DNA of 64,000 nt from Ideonella_A sp963843805 (GCA_963843805.1 CAWJLY010000011.1:62001-126000), one strand, 5' to 3'; counted from the first letter of the stretch, positions 18,184 to 27,973 are shown. Numbers and translations: made by a program. The notes: generated by a model not told the origin, from the sequence alone.

Positions 18184-18834
18184 ATGTCTGACAGATCGGG
18201 TCTAGCGATCGGCATTGCAATCCTGGCCAAGGCACCGATTGCCGGTCTGGCGAAGACGCGCCTCATTCCAGCGCTGGGCGCGGCGGGCGCGGCGCGGCTG
18301 CAACGGCACTTGACACTGGCCACGCTGCGCACCGCATGTGAGTCCGAGGTGGGGCCGGTTACCCTGTGGTGCACTCCCGATCGCGACCACCGCTTTTTTC
18401 GCGCCCTGCGCCGCCGCTTCGCGATTGATTGCAGGGTGCAGCCTGCCGGCGATCTGGGCGCGCGCATGCATGCGGCCTTCGAGGCCCATTGCACACAGGG
18501 GCCACAGCTGCTGGTCGGCACCGACTGCCCGGTGTTGACGGCCGACCACCTGCGCCGCGCAGCCCGCTCGCTGCTCGATGGCGACGATGCCGTGTTCTAC
18601 CCGGCCGAGGATGGCGGTTATGTGCTGGTCGGCCTGCGTCGGCCGCAGGCCGGGCTGTTTGCCGACATGACATGGAGCACGGCCGCGGTGATGACGGACA
18701 CCCGGGCGCGCGCGCACCAGCTCGATTTGAAACTGCGCGAGTTCGAGCCGCTGTGGGATATCGACGAACCCGCCGATCTGATGCGGTGGCGGGCGCAAAA
18801 CCCCGATCGCGCAACGGAGCGGCCTTCGTTGTAA
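18184..18834 (+). CDS. TIGR04282/DUF2064 family glycosyltransferase
   Basis: A 216-residue GT-A-fold nucleotidyl/glycosyl transferase-like protein. The N-terminal AILAKAPIAGLAKTRLIPAL is the nucleotide-binding signature (K-x-P-x-x-G-x-x-K-T-R). LLVGTDCPVLTADHLRRA holds the DxD-like metal site, and FYPAEDGGYVLVGLRRP is the family hallmark. Relatives have been linked to arsenosugar biosynthesis, but no arsenic genes are nearby, so that role is not supported here. The gene lies divergent from the GH15 gene and 35 bases ahead of the dienelactone hydrolase on the same strand. Confidence 0.88.
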   Translation: MSDRSGLAIGIAILAKAPIAGLAKTRLIPALGAAGAARLQRHLTLATLRTACESEVGPVTLWCTPDRDHRFFRALRRRFAIDCRVQPAGDLGARMHAAFEAHCTQGPQLLVGTDCPVLTADHLRRAARSLLDGDDAVFYPAEDGGYVLVGLRRPQAGLFADMTWSTAAVMTDTRARAHQLDLKLREFEPLWDIDEPADLMRWRAQNPDRATERPSL

Positions 18835-18869
18835 AAACCCGGTCCACCCCGCATCCCGAGATCATCGCC

Positions 18870-19772
18870 ATGAACCCCAGCTCGCCGCCGCTCGCCGCCG
18901 ACCGGATCGACCCCGACCTGTGGTGCTTGTTCGACCAGTATGTCCATGGCGATATCGACCGGCGCGGTTTTCTCGATCGCGCCGCCCGTTTTGCCGCCGC
19001 CAGCGGCATGACGGCAACGGCGTTGCTGGCGGCGCTGAGCCCCGATTTTGCGCGTGCCCAGAAGATTGCACCCACCGATTCACGGCTGAAAACCGAGTTA
19101 GTCGAGTTCAGCTCGCCGCGCGGTCACGGCAAGGTTCGCGCTTACGTGGCGCGGCCGGCCCAGGCCGCTGCGGCGTTGCCGGTGGTGCTGGTGATTCACG
19201 AAAACCGCGGCCTCAATCCGCATATCGAGGATGTCACGCGACGCCTGGCGCTTGCCAACTTCGTCGCCGTCGCACCCGACGCCTTGTTTCCGCTCGGCGG
19301 TTATCCGGGGGACGAAGACAAGGCGCGTGAGTTGTTTGCCAAACTCGACCAGACCAAGACGCGCGAAGATTTCGTCAGCGCAGCCGACTGGTCACGCGCG
19401 GTGGCCGGTGGCAACGGCAAGCTGGGCGCGGTGGGTTTTTGTTATGGCGGCGGGATGGTCAATTTTCTGGCTACGCGGGTGCCGGAGTTGCGGGCCGGCT
19501 CGCCTTATTACGGCGCGCCGGCGCCGGCCGATCAGGCCAGCCGGATCAAGGCCGAAATGTCAGTGGTGTTTGCCGAGAACGACGAGCGAATCAATGCCGC
19601 GTGGCCAGCCTATGAGGCGGCACTGAAAGCCGCCGGCGTCCAATACGAAGCGGCAACCTATCCCGGCACCCAGCACGGCTTCAACAACGACACCACGCCG
19701 CGATATGACGCGGCCGCCGCACAGCAGGCCTGGGAGCGCACGCTGGCGTTGTTCGAACGGACCTTGCGCTGA
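18870..19772 (+). CDS. Tat-exported dienelactone hydrolase family protein
   Basis: A 300-residue alpha/beta hydrolase. The N-terminus contains DRRGFLDRAARFAAASGM, a twin-arginine signal followed by a hydrophobic stretch and an ARA cleavage site, so it is likely folded in the cytoplasm and exported. The catalytic triad is Cys in GFCYGGG, Asp in FAENDERI and His in GTQHGFNND, and IHENRGLNPHIEDVTRRLA is the family's N-terminal landmark. The DUF2064 gene precedes it closely. Its true substrate is unknown; exported relatives usually act on esters other than dienelactone. Confidence 0.93.
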   Translation: MNPSSPPLAADRIDPDLWCLFDQYVHGDIDRRGFLDRAARFAAASGMTATALLAALSPDFARAQKIAPTDSRLKTELVEFSSPRGHGKVRAYVARPAQAAAALPVVLVIHENRGLNPHIEDVTRRLALANFVAVAPDALFPLGGYPGDEDKARELFAKLDQTKTREDFVSAADWSRAVAGGNGKLGAVGFCYGGGMVNFLATRVPELRAGSPYYGAPAPADQASRIKAEMSVVFAENDERINAAWPAYEAALKAAGVQYEAATYPGTQHGFNNDTTPRYDAAAAQQAWERTLALFERTLR

Positions 19773-19903
19773 CGTGAGTGTGGAGGCGGGTGGGGATCGC
19801 GCCGAAACCGGGCCGTCAGCGGCGCCTGCTATCGTCCGTGCCCGAAGAAGGTGACGCGCAAGGGCGCGTCTGCCGTTACCGCGCAGATTCCGGCGCGGCC
19901 CCC

Positions 19904-20808
19904 ATGATGGATTTCAAAATGCGACAACTCTCACCCGCCGGCCAGCAGATCATCAGCGACATCGCGCAACGCCACGGTTTCAGCGTCGACGCGACGATGA
20001 GCATGCTCGACTCGGTGATCAATGGCAATGGCAGCATGGCCCAGTTCAATCACCACGAATTTGCGGGCTCCGGCCAGTGGATGCGTGGCGGCATGATCAT
20101 GGTTTCCGACATGTTCAACAACCACCTGAAAGGCCGCGTCGACGGCTTGTGCAGCGAGCTGGCCAACCTGATCGCGAGCCAGCCCGATCTGATCCGCAGC
20201 GGCAGCTTCCAGTCGCAAAGCCAGGGCGGCAGGCAGCCACTACGGCAGCGGGCAGCAGCAATCGAACTTCGGCAGCGGCAGTCAGCAGCAGGGCGGCGGC
20301 GGCTTCGGCGCCGGCCAGCTTGTTCGTGCCCGGAACATCGAACGACTGGTGGCCTGCGGACTTGCGGCATCCGAACAGCACCGGCGCACAAAATGGCGTC
20401 CGCTATGCCTATTTTGCGCAGGCGCGTCGGCTGGTGATCGATGTCGGCGGCACCGTGACCGTCTACGACACGCTGGACCATCAGATCGGCGGGTTTTCGC
20501 AACAGCAGTCGGTCGGCGGCACGCTCAGCTTCAACAGCCAGCATGGCTTGATCGATGTGGCCAGCCTGCCGGTGATCTCGTCGAATGGCCAGCCGCCGCC
20601 GCGCGCCGCTTCATCGACGCACCACGCGGATCAGACTCAGGCCGCGGCCTGGGGCTCGTCGCCCGCACCGGCTGCTTCGGCATCGGGCTCGGTCAATGAG
20701 CAGGATGTGTTCGCCACCATCGAAAAACTGGCCGGCCTGAAGGCCAAGGGCATCCTCAGCGATGAGGAGTTTCAGGCCAAGAAGGCCGAACTGCTGGGCC
20801 GGCTCTGA
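19904..20808 (+). CDS. SHOCT domain-containing protein, broken by two frameshifts
   Basis: The N-terminal block (RQLSPAGQQIISDIAQRHGF, GSMAQFNHHEFAGSGQWMRGG) and the central block (NDWWPADLRHPNSTGAQNG, YDTLDHQIGGFSQQQ) belong to a conserved betaproteobacterial family of unknown function. The C-terminus FATIEKLAGLKAKGILSDEEFQAKKAELL is a SHOCT motif, a short helical oligomerisation module. A glutamine/glycine-rich linker (SGQQQSNFGSGSQQQGGGGF) joins the halves and contains both breaks, near 20231 and 20290. Each break is one extra base; corrected length is 300 residues. Start is ATG 19904, with ATG 19919 possible. Confidence 0.8.
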
Positions 20809-20863
20809 GGCCGCGGCAGTCGGCCGTGGCTGCCGGGCTTTCAAGCATCGGCAGCGCCACTGC

Positions 20864-23125
20864 TCAGGTTTCGATCAACCCCGCCCGCGTCAGCGGCAGG
20901 CGCCGCACCCGTGCCGAACCCAGCTTGGCCAGTGCATTGGCCACCGCGGGTGCCAATGGCGGCACGCCCGGCTCGCCGACGCCGGTCGGGTCGGCGGCGC
21001 TGGGCATGATGTGGACTTCGATCGCCGGCATCTCGTGAATGCGAAGTGAGCGATAGGTGTCGAAATTGCTCTGCACCGCGCGGCCCTTCTTCAACTCGAT
21101 TTCGCTGTAGTAGAGCGCACCCAGCGCGTAGCCGATGCCGCCCTCCATCTGCGCGCGGATCACATCGGGATTGACGGCCACGCCGCAATCGACCGCGCAG
21201 ATCACCCGCTCGACCCTCAGCTTGCCGTTCCGGGCCGAAACCTCGGCCACCTGGGCGACAAACGAACCGAATGATTCGGCCATCGCGACGCCTTGCACCA
21301 GCCCGGCGCGACTGGGCTTGCCCCAGCCGGCCTTGTCGGCAACCAGCTTGAGAACGCCAGCCGCGCGTGGGCTCTTGCCGAGCAGGCCGAGCCGGTAGGC
21401 CACCGGATCCTGACCGGCGGCTGCTGCCAGCTCGTCCATCAGCGTTTCCATCACGAAGGCGGTGTGGGTGCTGCCAACCGAACGCCACCACAGCGGCTTG
21501 ACGGCGAGTGACGGGGAATGCAGGCTGCCGCGCAGCATCGGCAGGTCGTAGGGTGTCGGGTAGACGCCTTCGATCGAAGTCGAGTCGATGCCGTCCTTGA
21601 TCATCATGGCCATTGCCGTGCCGGCCATGATCGATTGCGTGACGATGCCGTGCTGCCAGCCGACCACCTGGCCTTTGGCGTCGGTCGAAACCTTCACCGA
21701 ATGCACGGCCATCGGCCGGTAGAGGCCACCGGTCATGTCGTCTTCGCGGGTGTATTGCAGGCGCACCGGGGCTCGTCCGTTGATGGCCTTCGCGACATGG
21801 ACGGCAGCCACCGTGAAATCGCTGTAGGCATTGGCACGACGGCCGAAACTGCCACCCGAGACCAGCGTGTGCAGCGTCACCTTGTCCATCGGCAGCCCGG
21901 CGGCTTCGGCGGCAAACTTGTGATCGAAGCTCGGAAACTGATGGCCTGACCAGGTTTCAAGCATCCCGTCGTGCAGCCATGCCACGCAGTTCATCGGCTC
22001 CATCGGCGCATGGGCCAGAAACGGAAACTCGTAGACGGCTTCGAGTGTCTTGGCAGCGGTGGCTGGCGGGGCCTCAGCCGTCTTGTTGCCGAACGGCGTG
22101 CCGGGTTGCACGGCCTGCGCCCGGTATTGCGCCAGCAAGGCTTCGGTATCGAGCTGCCCGCTGGCGCTCTCGTCCCATTGCACCTTCAGCGCCTGGCGCC
22201 CTTGCAAAGCCGCCCAGGTGCCGGTGGCGACCACCGCAACCCCTTCAGGTACCGCAACAACGTCGGTCACGCCTTTGATCTTTCTCGCTTCGCCGTCGTC
22301 GAAGGAGACGAATTTGGCGCCGAACGACGGCGGCCACGCAATCACCGCCGTCAGCAGCCCGGGCAGCTTGACGTCGGTGGTGTAGACCGCCGTGCCATTG
22401 CATTTGGATGGCGAATCGACCCGCGGCGTTGCCCGCTCCTTGCCCATCAGGGTGAACTGCGACGGCGTTTTCAGCAACGGCTTCTCGGGCACTGCCTGCC
22501 GGCTGGCGGCCGTGGCCATCTCGCCATAGGTGGCACGTTTGCCGGAGGCGTGGCGCAACACGCTCTTGTCGGCAGTGATCTCGCTGGCCGGTACTTTCCA
22601 GGCCTCGGCGGCGGCGGCAACCAGCATCGCCTTGGCGGTGGCGCCCGCCGTGCGCATCTGCAAGTAGGAGTTGGCAATCGCCGACGAACCGCCGGTGCCC
22701 TGCATGTCACCGAACGCCAGGTTGGCATACAGCTTCGGGTTGGACGGTGCGTATTCGGTGCGCACCAAGGCCCAGTCGGCGTCGAGTTCGTCGGCGGCCA
22801 TCGAGGCCAGCCCGGTGGTATTGCCCTGGCCCATCTCGTGGTGCTTGCAGATGATGGTGACCAGGTTGTCGGTGCCGACTCGCACGAATGCATTCGGCGC
22901 CAGCGGACCGGTCGCTGCGCCTTCGGCGCCCGGCGCGGCGGCCGAAGCATCGCGCGAAGCGAAGCCGCCAACCGCCAGGACCAGTCCGGCGCCGGCCACT
23001 TGCAGCACCGAGCGGCGTGTCATCACCGCCTGTGCGGACGAGCCGGCTGGCGCGGCGGGCATCGCCAAGGCAGCAGCCAGTTCGGCGCGCTGCGCCGGCG
23101 TCATCGATTGGATCAGGGCAAACAT
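20864..23125 (-). CDS. iorB: molybdopterin-binding hydroxylase subunit, isoquinoline 1-oxidoreductase beta-like
   Basis: A 753-residue large subunit of the xanthine-oxidase superfamily (aldehyde oxidase/IorB group), which hydroxylates aromatic N-heterocycles or oxidises aldehydes at a Mo-cofactor. A Tat signal (TRRSVLQVAGAGLVLAVGGF) lies at about residues 36-55, so the complex is periplasmic. Mo-cofactor contacts include KHHEMGQGNTTGL, GSFGRRAN and the catalytic-glutamate motif GVGEPGVPP near the C-terminus. The [2Fe-2S] subunit gene is 12 bases upstream, and a haem protein gene is divergent beyond it. The actual substrate is not known. Confidence 0.93.
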   Translation of the reverse strand: MFALIQSMTPAQRAELAAALAMPAAPAGSSAQAVMTRRSVLQVAGAGLVLAVGGFASRDASAAAPGAEGAATGPLAPNAFVRVGTDNLVTIICKHHEMGQGNTTGLASMAADELDADWALVRTEYAPSNPKLYANLAFGDMQGTGGSSAIANSYLQMRTAGATAKAMLVAAAAEAWKVPASEITADKSVLRHASGKRATYGEMATAASRQAVPEKPLLKTPSQFTLMGKERATPRVDSPSKCNGTAVYTTDVKLPGLLTAVIAWPPSFGAKFVSFDDGEARKIKGVTDVVAVPEGVAVVATGTWAALQGRQALKVQWDESASGQLDTEALLAQYRAQAVQPGTPFGNKTAEAPPATAAKTLEAVYEFPFLAHAPMEPMNCVAWLHDGMLETWSGHQFPSFDHKFAAEAAGLPMDKVTLHTLVSGGSFGRRANAYSDFTVAAVHVAKAINGRAPVRLQYTREDDMTGGLYRPMAVHSVKVSTDAKGQVVGWQHGIVTQSIMAGTAMAMMIKDGIDSTSIEGVYPTPYDLPMLRGSLHSPSLAVKPLWWRSVGSTHTAFVMETLMDELAAAAGQDPVAYRLGLLGKSPRAAGVLKLVADKAGWGKPSRAGLVQGVAMAESFGSFVAQVAEVSARNGKLRVERVICAVDCGVAVNPDVIRAQMEGGIGYALGALYYSEIELKKGRAVQSNFDTYRSLRIHEMPAIEVHIMPSAADPTGVGEPGVPPLAPAVANALAKLGSARVRRLPLTRAGLIET

Positions 23126-23137
23126 GATGAGTGTCCT

Positions 23138-23599
23138 TCAGGCGGCCAGTTGCCTGGCGGCTGAGTGAATCGCGGCGCGGATGCGTTGGTAGGTGGCACA
23201 GCGGCAGATGTTGCCGGCCATCGCCAGATCGATATCCCGATCGGTCGGTCTGGGCTTGTTCTCGAGCAAAACGGTGGCCGACATGATCTGCCCGGATTGG
23301 CAATAGCCGCACTGCACCACATCGTGATCGACCCAGGCTTTCTGGATTGCCATGGCGGCGCGCGAACCCAGGCCTTCGATGGTCGTCACCTTGGCACTGC
23401 CAATGGCTGACACCGGCGTCGAACAGGAGCGACGGGTTTGTCCGTCGACGTGAACCGTGCAGGCGCCGCATTGGGCAACGCCGCAGCCGTATTTGGTGCC
23501 GGTCAGACCCAGATCTTCGCGGATCACCCAGAGCAGCGGGGTGGCCGGGTCGGCATCGACCTGGCGAGACTGGCCATTCACATTCAACACGATAGTCAT
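23138..23599 (-). CDS. iorA: [2Fe-2S] subunit, isoquinoline 1-oxidoreductase alpha-like
   Basis: A 153-residue electron-transfer subunit with two [2Fe-2S] clusters. The plant-ferredoxin-type site is CGVAQCGAC with a further Cys in RRSCSTP. The C-terminal helical-domain site is CGYCQSGQI with CRCATY. It passes electrons from the Mo-cofactor of IorB to the external acceptor. It has no export signal of its own and probably rides with Tat-exported IorB. It is the first gene of the iorAB operon and starts 66 bases from the divergent haem-protein gene. Confidence 0.95.
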   Translation of the reverse strand: MTIVLNVNGQSRQVDADPATPLLWVIREDLGLTGTKYGCGVAQCGACTVHVDGQTRRSCSTPVSAIGSAKVTTIEGLGSRAAMAIQKAWVDHDVVQCGYCQSGQIMSATVLLENKPRPTDRDIDLAMAGNICRCATYQRIRAAIHSAARQLAA

Positions 23600-23665
23600 G
23601 CATCACTCCTGTAGAACTTGACTGCCATGTTATCGTCGCGGCGACTTACCGCGGGAACAAAAAAC

Positions 23666-24265
23666 ATGGCATCCCTCCGCTCTGGCTCGAACTTTTTGAT
23701 GGGCGCACTGCTGGCAGTGTCGACGCTTTCAGCAAATGCTGCTGAGCTGAGGGATTCGGACAGCTTTTCTTCGATCACCGACCGCGCAGAGCGCTCGCGG
23801 GCCTTGTTCACCGAGGCGGGCAAGGTGATCCAGCATCCACGTTGCCTCAACTGCCACCCGCGTGGTGAACGTCCGACCCAGGGCAATGACATGCACCCGC
23901 ACAACCCGCTGGTGGTGCGCGGCAAAGACGACAAAGGTGCAGTCGGCATGCGCTGCACCACCTGCCACCAGGTCGCCAACTTCGAGCCCTCGGGTGTTCC
24001 GGGCCACCCCCTCTGGCATGTGGCGCCGATTTCGATGGCCTGGCAACAACGCTCGCTCGGCCAGATCTGCGAGCAGATCAAGGACCGCCGGCGCAACGGC
24101 AACAAATCGTTGGCGCAGATCCATGAACACATGGCCCACGATTCGCTGGTGGGCTGGGGCTGGATGCCCGGCGGCAACCGCGAGCCCGCACCAGGAACAC
24201 AGGCCCGGTTCGGTGCCCTGATCAAGGCCTGGATCGACAGCGGCGCAGCCTGCCCGAAATCGTGA
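23666..24265 (+). CDS. secreted two-CxxCH protein, isoquinoline oxidoreductase-associated
   Basis: A 199-residue exported protein with a signal peptide (MASLRSGSNFLMGALLAVST, cleaved after ANA) and two haem-c binding sites, CLNCH and CTTCH, about 40 residues apart. Proteins of this type are found beside iorAB-like genes and are a plausible periplasmic electron acceptor for the molybdoenzyme. Its divergent position fits a shared control region at 23600-23665. ATG 23666 is chosen because it begins the signal peptide; ATG 23618 would add 16 residues. The acceptor role is inferred from motifs and position. Confidence 0.85.
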   Translation: MASLRSGSNFLMGALLAVSTLSANAAELRDSDSFSSITDRAERSRALFTEAGKVIQHPRCLNCHPRGERPTQGNDMHPHNPLVVRGKDDKGAVGMRCTTCHQVANFEPSGVPGHPLWHVAPISMAWQQRSLGQICEQIKDRRRNGNKSLAQIHEHMAHDSLVGWGWMPGGNREPAPGTQARFGALIKAWIDSGAACPKS

Positions 24266-24380
24266 TGCGAAGATCTTGAATCGTTGCCGTGCCGATGAAG
24301 GCTCGACGCTTCGTCGACTGCTACTTGCGTGTGCGGGCCACCTGCCGGCCATGCAGCTTCGTGCCGAGCGCTGACCAGCG

Positions 24381-24953
24381 ATGGAAGCGTTGATCGTTTC
24401 AGTCGGCATCGTCGCCTTGGGCGAGATGGGCGACAAGACCCAGTTGCTTGCCATCCTGCTGGCGGCCCGATTCCGTCGGCCGCTGCCGATCATTCTCGGC
24501 ATTCTGGTGGCGACCCTGGCCAACCACGCCCTCGCCGGCGCCGTCGGCAACTGGGTGGCCAGCGCGCTCGGTGCCGACATCCTGCGCTGGGTGATCGGGC
24601 TGTCGTTCATCGCGATGGCGATCTGGATGCTGATCCCCGACCAGATCGACGATACCGTCACCGAGCAGCGCGGCCGCTTCGGTGTGTTCGGCAGCACTGT
24701 GCTGGCCTTTTTTCTGGCCGAGATGGGCGACAAGACTCAAATTGCCACTGTGGCGCTGGCCGCGCGCTACAGCGATTGGTGGCTGGTCGTTGCCGGCACG
24801 ACGATCGGCATGATGCTGGCCAACGTGCCGGCCGTCTTTCTCGGCGACGCCATTGCGAGACGCGTCTCGATGCGGCTGGTTCACGGTATTGCCGCAACGC
24901 TTTTCGGGATACTGGGTTTGTTGACCTTGTTCAATGTCGGTCGGCTGTTTTAG
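24381..24953 (+). CDS. GDT1/TMEM165 family (UPF0016) cation exporter
   Basis: A 190-residue membrane protein made of two homologous three-helix halves. Each half has the family's E-x-G-D-K-T motif: GEMGDKTQLLA near residue 14 and AEMGDKTQIAT near residue 110. These acidic motifs form the metal path in the Ca2+/Mn2+:H+ antiporter superfamily; bacterial members such as MneA export Mn2+. The two halves are separated by a charged loop (DQIDDTVTEQRGRF). It stands alone. I looked for a Mn2+ riboswitch in the 115-base leader and saw none. Confidence 0.92.
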   Translation: MEALIVSVGIVALGEMGDKTQLLAILLAARFRRPLPIILGILVATLANHALAGAVGNWVASALGADILRWVIGLSFIAMAIWMLIPDQIDDTVTEQRGRFGVFGSTVLAFFLAEMGDKTQIATVALAARYSDWWLVVAGTTIGMMLANVPAVFLGDAIARRVSMRLVHGIAATLFGILGLLTLFNVGRLF

Positions 24954-24987
24954 CCGACTCTCATGCAGCGCCGGGCGTTGTCATTGA

Positions 24988-25875
24988 TCAGCGGTCTTGG
25001 TCGCGCACAAAGTCGAGCAGCGCCCGGGCCACACGGTCTGGCGCCTCGCGTTGCGGAAAATGCCCGACGTCATCGAGCACCAGTCGCTCATAGCGCCCCG
25101 TGAAGAAGTCTTCCTTGCCTGCCGACGTATCGGGATGGTTGACGGTGTCGGCGCCACCATGTATCACCAGTGTCGGCACATCGAGCAGCGGCGCCGGATG
25201 CAGCGCGGCCTCGGCTGCGGTGTAGCGCGGATCGCCCGCAGCATGGCCCCACCGGTGACGGTAGGAGTGCAGCGTCACGTCGGCCCAGTCCGGATTGTCG
25301 AAGGCCTGCGCGGTGGCTTCGAATTCGTCCGGCTGGTACCAGCCAGGCGGCGCCCAGGTATCCCACATGATGCGCGCAAACGCACGGCCATCCTCCCGCA
25401 CGGTGCGTTCACCACGTGGTGTTGCCATGTACCAGTGGTACCAGTAGTTGCGCGCCTGCGCCAAACCGAGCGATTGATCCGGGCTGTTGGTGCCGTAGCC
25501 AACCGACAGCAGCGCCAGGTGACTGGCCACACCGGCGCGCAGCCCACAGGCATTGGCCGCAGCCCGCGCCCCCCAATCGTGGCCGACCAAGGCAGGCCGC
25601 TGCAGACCGAGCGCATCGACGAACTCGAGCAGGTCACAACCAAGCGCCGACAACTGCCCGCTGCGCGGCGTCGCATCATCGAGAAAACGCGTCGGCGAAA
25701 AACCGCGCAGCGCCGGCACCAGCACCCGCCAGCCGGCCTGCACCAGCGCAGGAACCACGCCTTTCCAGCAGCGCGGGCTGTCGGGCCAGCCGTGCAGCAG
25801 CACCACCGTGCGATCGGCATCAGGGTTCCAATCGTCGTAGGCAATGCGCAGCAGCGAGGTGTCGATGGTCTTCAT
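24988..25875 (-). CDS. alpha/beta hydrolase, epoxide hydrolase/haloalkane dehalogenase-like
   Basis: A 295-residue alpha/beta hydrolase. The oxyanion region is LLHGWPDSPRCW. The nucleophile elbow is GHDWGAR, with Asp rather than Ser in the nucleophile position, as in epoxide hydrolases and haloalkane dehalogenases, which form an alkyl-enzyme ester. The catalytic His is in VGHFPQREAP, and an aromatic-rich lid (ARNYWYHWYMATPRG) lies between. It is convergent with the GDT1 gene and downstream of a TetR regulator on the same strand. The substrate is unknown. Confidence 0.88.
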   Translation of the reverse strand: MKTIDTSLLRIAYDDWNPDADRTVVLLHGWPDSPRCWKGVVPALVQAGWRVLVPALRGFSPTRFLDDATPRSGQLSALGCDLLEFVDALGLQRPALVGHDWGARAAANACGLRAGVASHLALLSVGYGTNSPDQSLGLAQARNYWYHWYMATPRGERTVREDGRAFARIMWDTWAPPGWYQPDEFEATAQAFDNPDWADVTLHSYRHRWGHAAGDPRYTAAEAALHPAPLLDVPTLVIHGGADTVNHPDTSAGKEDFFTGRYERLVLDDVGHFPQREAPDRVARALLDFVRDQDR

Positions 25876-25936
25876 GGCGGAATCCGGAAAAATCGATCAC
25901 GCATCGATGATGCCGCAGGGCTTGCTGTGCAGTGGC

Positions 25937-26658
25937 CTAGCCGCCCGATCGTCCCAACGCCTGCACCACCTCATCGCGCAACCCGCGCAGCGCCAGCAGT
26001 TCGCCGCTCGGGCGCCGCAATCGCGCTCCACAGCATCGGCACGACACTGCGCGACAGCGCTTCGATGTCGATCTGCTGATTGCCGACGCGTTCTTGCGCG
26101 ACCACTTCCCACAGGATATGTTCGATCGGCCCGAGCACCAGCGGGCGCAGCAGTCGCAGCGGCAGGTCGGTGCGCAGTTCGCCGCTGGCCTGGCCGCGTG
26201 CCAGCATCGCCATCAGCGGCGCGGTGTAGCGGCGCTGCAGCGGCACCAGGCTGTCACCGAGCGCCGGGGCCCTTGGTACGGCCTTCTGACAGCACCAGCG
26301 CACACAAACCGGTGCCCTGGATCAGGAACAGCCGCAAATGGGTGCGGATGAAAAATTCGAACTGCGCGCGGACCGGCTGATCGTGTGGCATGCCGGTTTC
26401 GACGACGTCGATGATTTCGTCGTACCAGTCGCCGATGACCCGCATGCACAACTCGCGCTTGCCGCGGAAATAGGTGAAGACAGTGGCCTCGGAGATGCTC
26501 AGGCGCTGCGCGATCTCGATCGTCGTGGCGCGTTCGTAGCCGTGCTCGGCGAGCACCTCACGGCCGACGCGAAGGATGTCGCGGATGCGTTGCTCGCTTT
26601 TTGCGCTGGCCGGTTTCCGGCGTGCGACGGGCTGCTTGGTCAGGCGGCTGGCAGACAT
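25937..26658 (-). CDS. TetR/AcrR family transcriptional regulator, broken by two frameshifts
   Basis: The N-terminal helix-turn-helix is clear: RIRDILRVGREVLAEHGYERATTIEIAQRLSISEATVFTYFRGKREL, about residues 20-65. The ligand-binding part continues in two more frames, with single extra bases near 26265 and 26018, through LPLRLLRPLVLGPIEHILWE to a C-terminus reading ELLALRGLRDEVVQALGRSGG. Corrected length is 239 residues. It is divergent from the leucine-degradation genes, which makes them its likeliest target. Start ATG 26658 is preferred; GTG 26700 is possible. Confidence 0.82.
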
Positions 26659-26790
26659 GAATTGAAGTGTACTCAACAAATGGCTGACAAGGGTTTTCAC
26701 TAGTTCGGATCAACTGGCAAGTTGCTTCACCAGCTTGCGGGTATCGGCCCTGATGCTGTACATTGTGAGTCTTCCTCAAACAAGCGCAGC

Positions 26791-26795
26791 GGAGG
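26791..26795 (+). promoter_or_regulatory. ribosome-binding site deciding a TTG start
   Basis: GGAGG lies four bases before TTG 26800, which opens the acyl-CoA dehydrogenase protein at LFESTFTFPLGEDV. No ATG is available in frame near the expected N-terminus. Confidence 0.55.
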
Positions 26796-26799
26796 CCAC

Positions 26800-27973
26800 T
26801 TGTTCGAATCCACTTTCACTTTCCCACTCGGCGAAGACGTCGAGGCGCTGCGCAACGCGGTGCGTGAGTTCGCGCAGGCCGAGATCGCGCCGCGGGCTGC
26901 CGAGATCGACCGTGCCAACGAGTTTCCGGCCGATTTGTGGAAGAAGCTCGGCGATCTCGGTGCGATGGGCCTGACGGTTGCCGAGGACGACGGTGGCACC
27001 GGCCTCGGTTATGTCGCGCACATGGTGGCGATGGAGGAGATCAGCCGTGCCAGTGCATCGGTCGGGACTGTCCTACGGTGCGCATTCCAACTTGTGCGTG
27101 AACCAGATCAACCGCAATGGGACGGCCGAGCAGAAGCGGAAATACTTGCCCAAGCTGATCAGCGGCGAACACGTCGGGGCGCTGGCGATGAGCGAGCCGG
27201 GTGCCGGCTCCGACGTGGTCAGCATGAAGCTGCGCGCCGAGAAGCAAGGCGATCGTTATCTGCTGAACGGCAGCAAGATGTGGATCACCAACGGCGGCGA
27301 TGCCGATACGCTGGTCGTCTATGCGAAGACCGACCCGTCGATGGGTGCGCGCGGCATGACGGCGTTCCTGATCGAAAAAGGCTTCAAGGGCTTCAGCGCC
27401 GGCCCTCACCTCGACAAGCTCGGCATGCGCGGCTCCAATACCTTCCCGCTGTTCTTCGACAACTGCGAGGTGCCGGCCGAGAACGTGCTGGGCGGCGAGG
27501 GCAACGGCGCCAAGGTGCTGATGAGCGGGCTCGATTACGAACGGATCGTGTTGTCGGGCGGGCCGCTGGGCATCATGGCGGCGTGCCTGGATGTGGTGGT
27601 GCCGTTCGTCCACGAGCGCAAGCAGTTCAACCAGAGCATCGGCGAGTTCCAGCTGATGCAGGGCAAGCTGGCCGACATGTATTCGACCTTCCAGGCCTGC
27701 CGTGCCTATGGTTACGCGGTGGGCCAGGCCTGCGACCGCGGTGACCACGCCCGCACGCTGCGCAAGGATGCCGCCGGCGTCATCCTGTATACCGCCGAGA
27801 AGGCGACCTGGATGGCCGGCGAAGCGATCCAGGCCTTGGGGGGCGTCGGCTATACCAACGAATATCCGACCGGCCGCTTGTGGCGTGATGCCAAGTTGTA
27901 CGAGATCGGGGCCGGCACGTCGGAGATCCGCCGCATGCTGATCGGCCGCGAACTGTTCGCCGAGACATGTTGA
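26800..27973 (+). CDS. acyl-CoA dehydrogenase, isovaleryl-CoA dehydrogenase-like, one frameshift
   Basis: An FAD enzyme that oxidises an acyl-CoA (here probably isovaleryl-CoA to 3-methylcrotonyl-CoA). N-terminal helical domain to about residue 120; the middle domain has ALAMSEPGAGSDVVSMKLRA and WITNGGDADTLVVYAKT (FAD binding). The C-terminal domain carries LDYERIVLSGGPLGIM, where isovaleryl-CoA dehydrogenases place the catalytic Glu, and IQALGGVGYTNEYP. One extra base near 27071 splits it; corrected length is 390 residues. The leucine-pathway assignment rests on the catalytic segment and on the two methylcrotonyl-CoA carboxylase genes that follow. Confidence 0.88.

Noticed and set aside
24266..24380. 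Mn2+ (yybP-ykoY) riboswitch ahead of the GDT1-type exporter
   Set aside because: Such exporters are often under this riboswitch, but none of its conserved loop sequences could be found in the leader.
26801..26812. tRNA T-loop-like sequence GTTCGAATCC
   Set aside because: No D-arm, anticodon arm or acceptor stem surrounds it; it is the first codons of the acyl-CoA dehydrogenase gene (LFEST).
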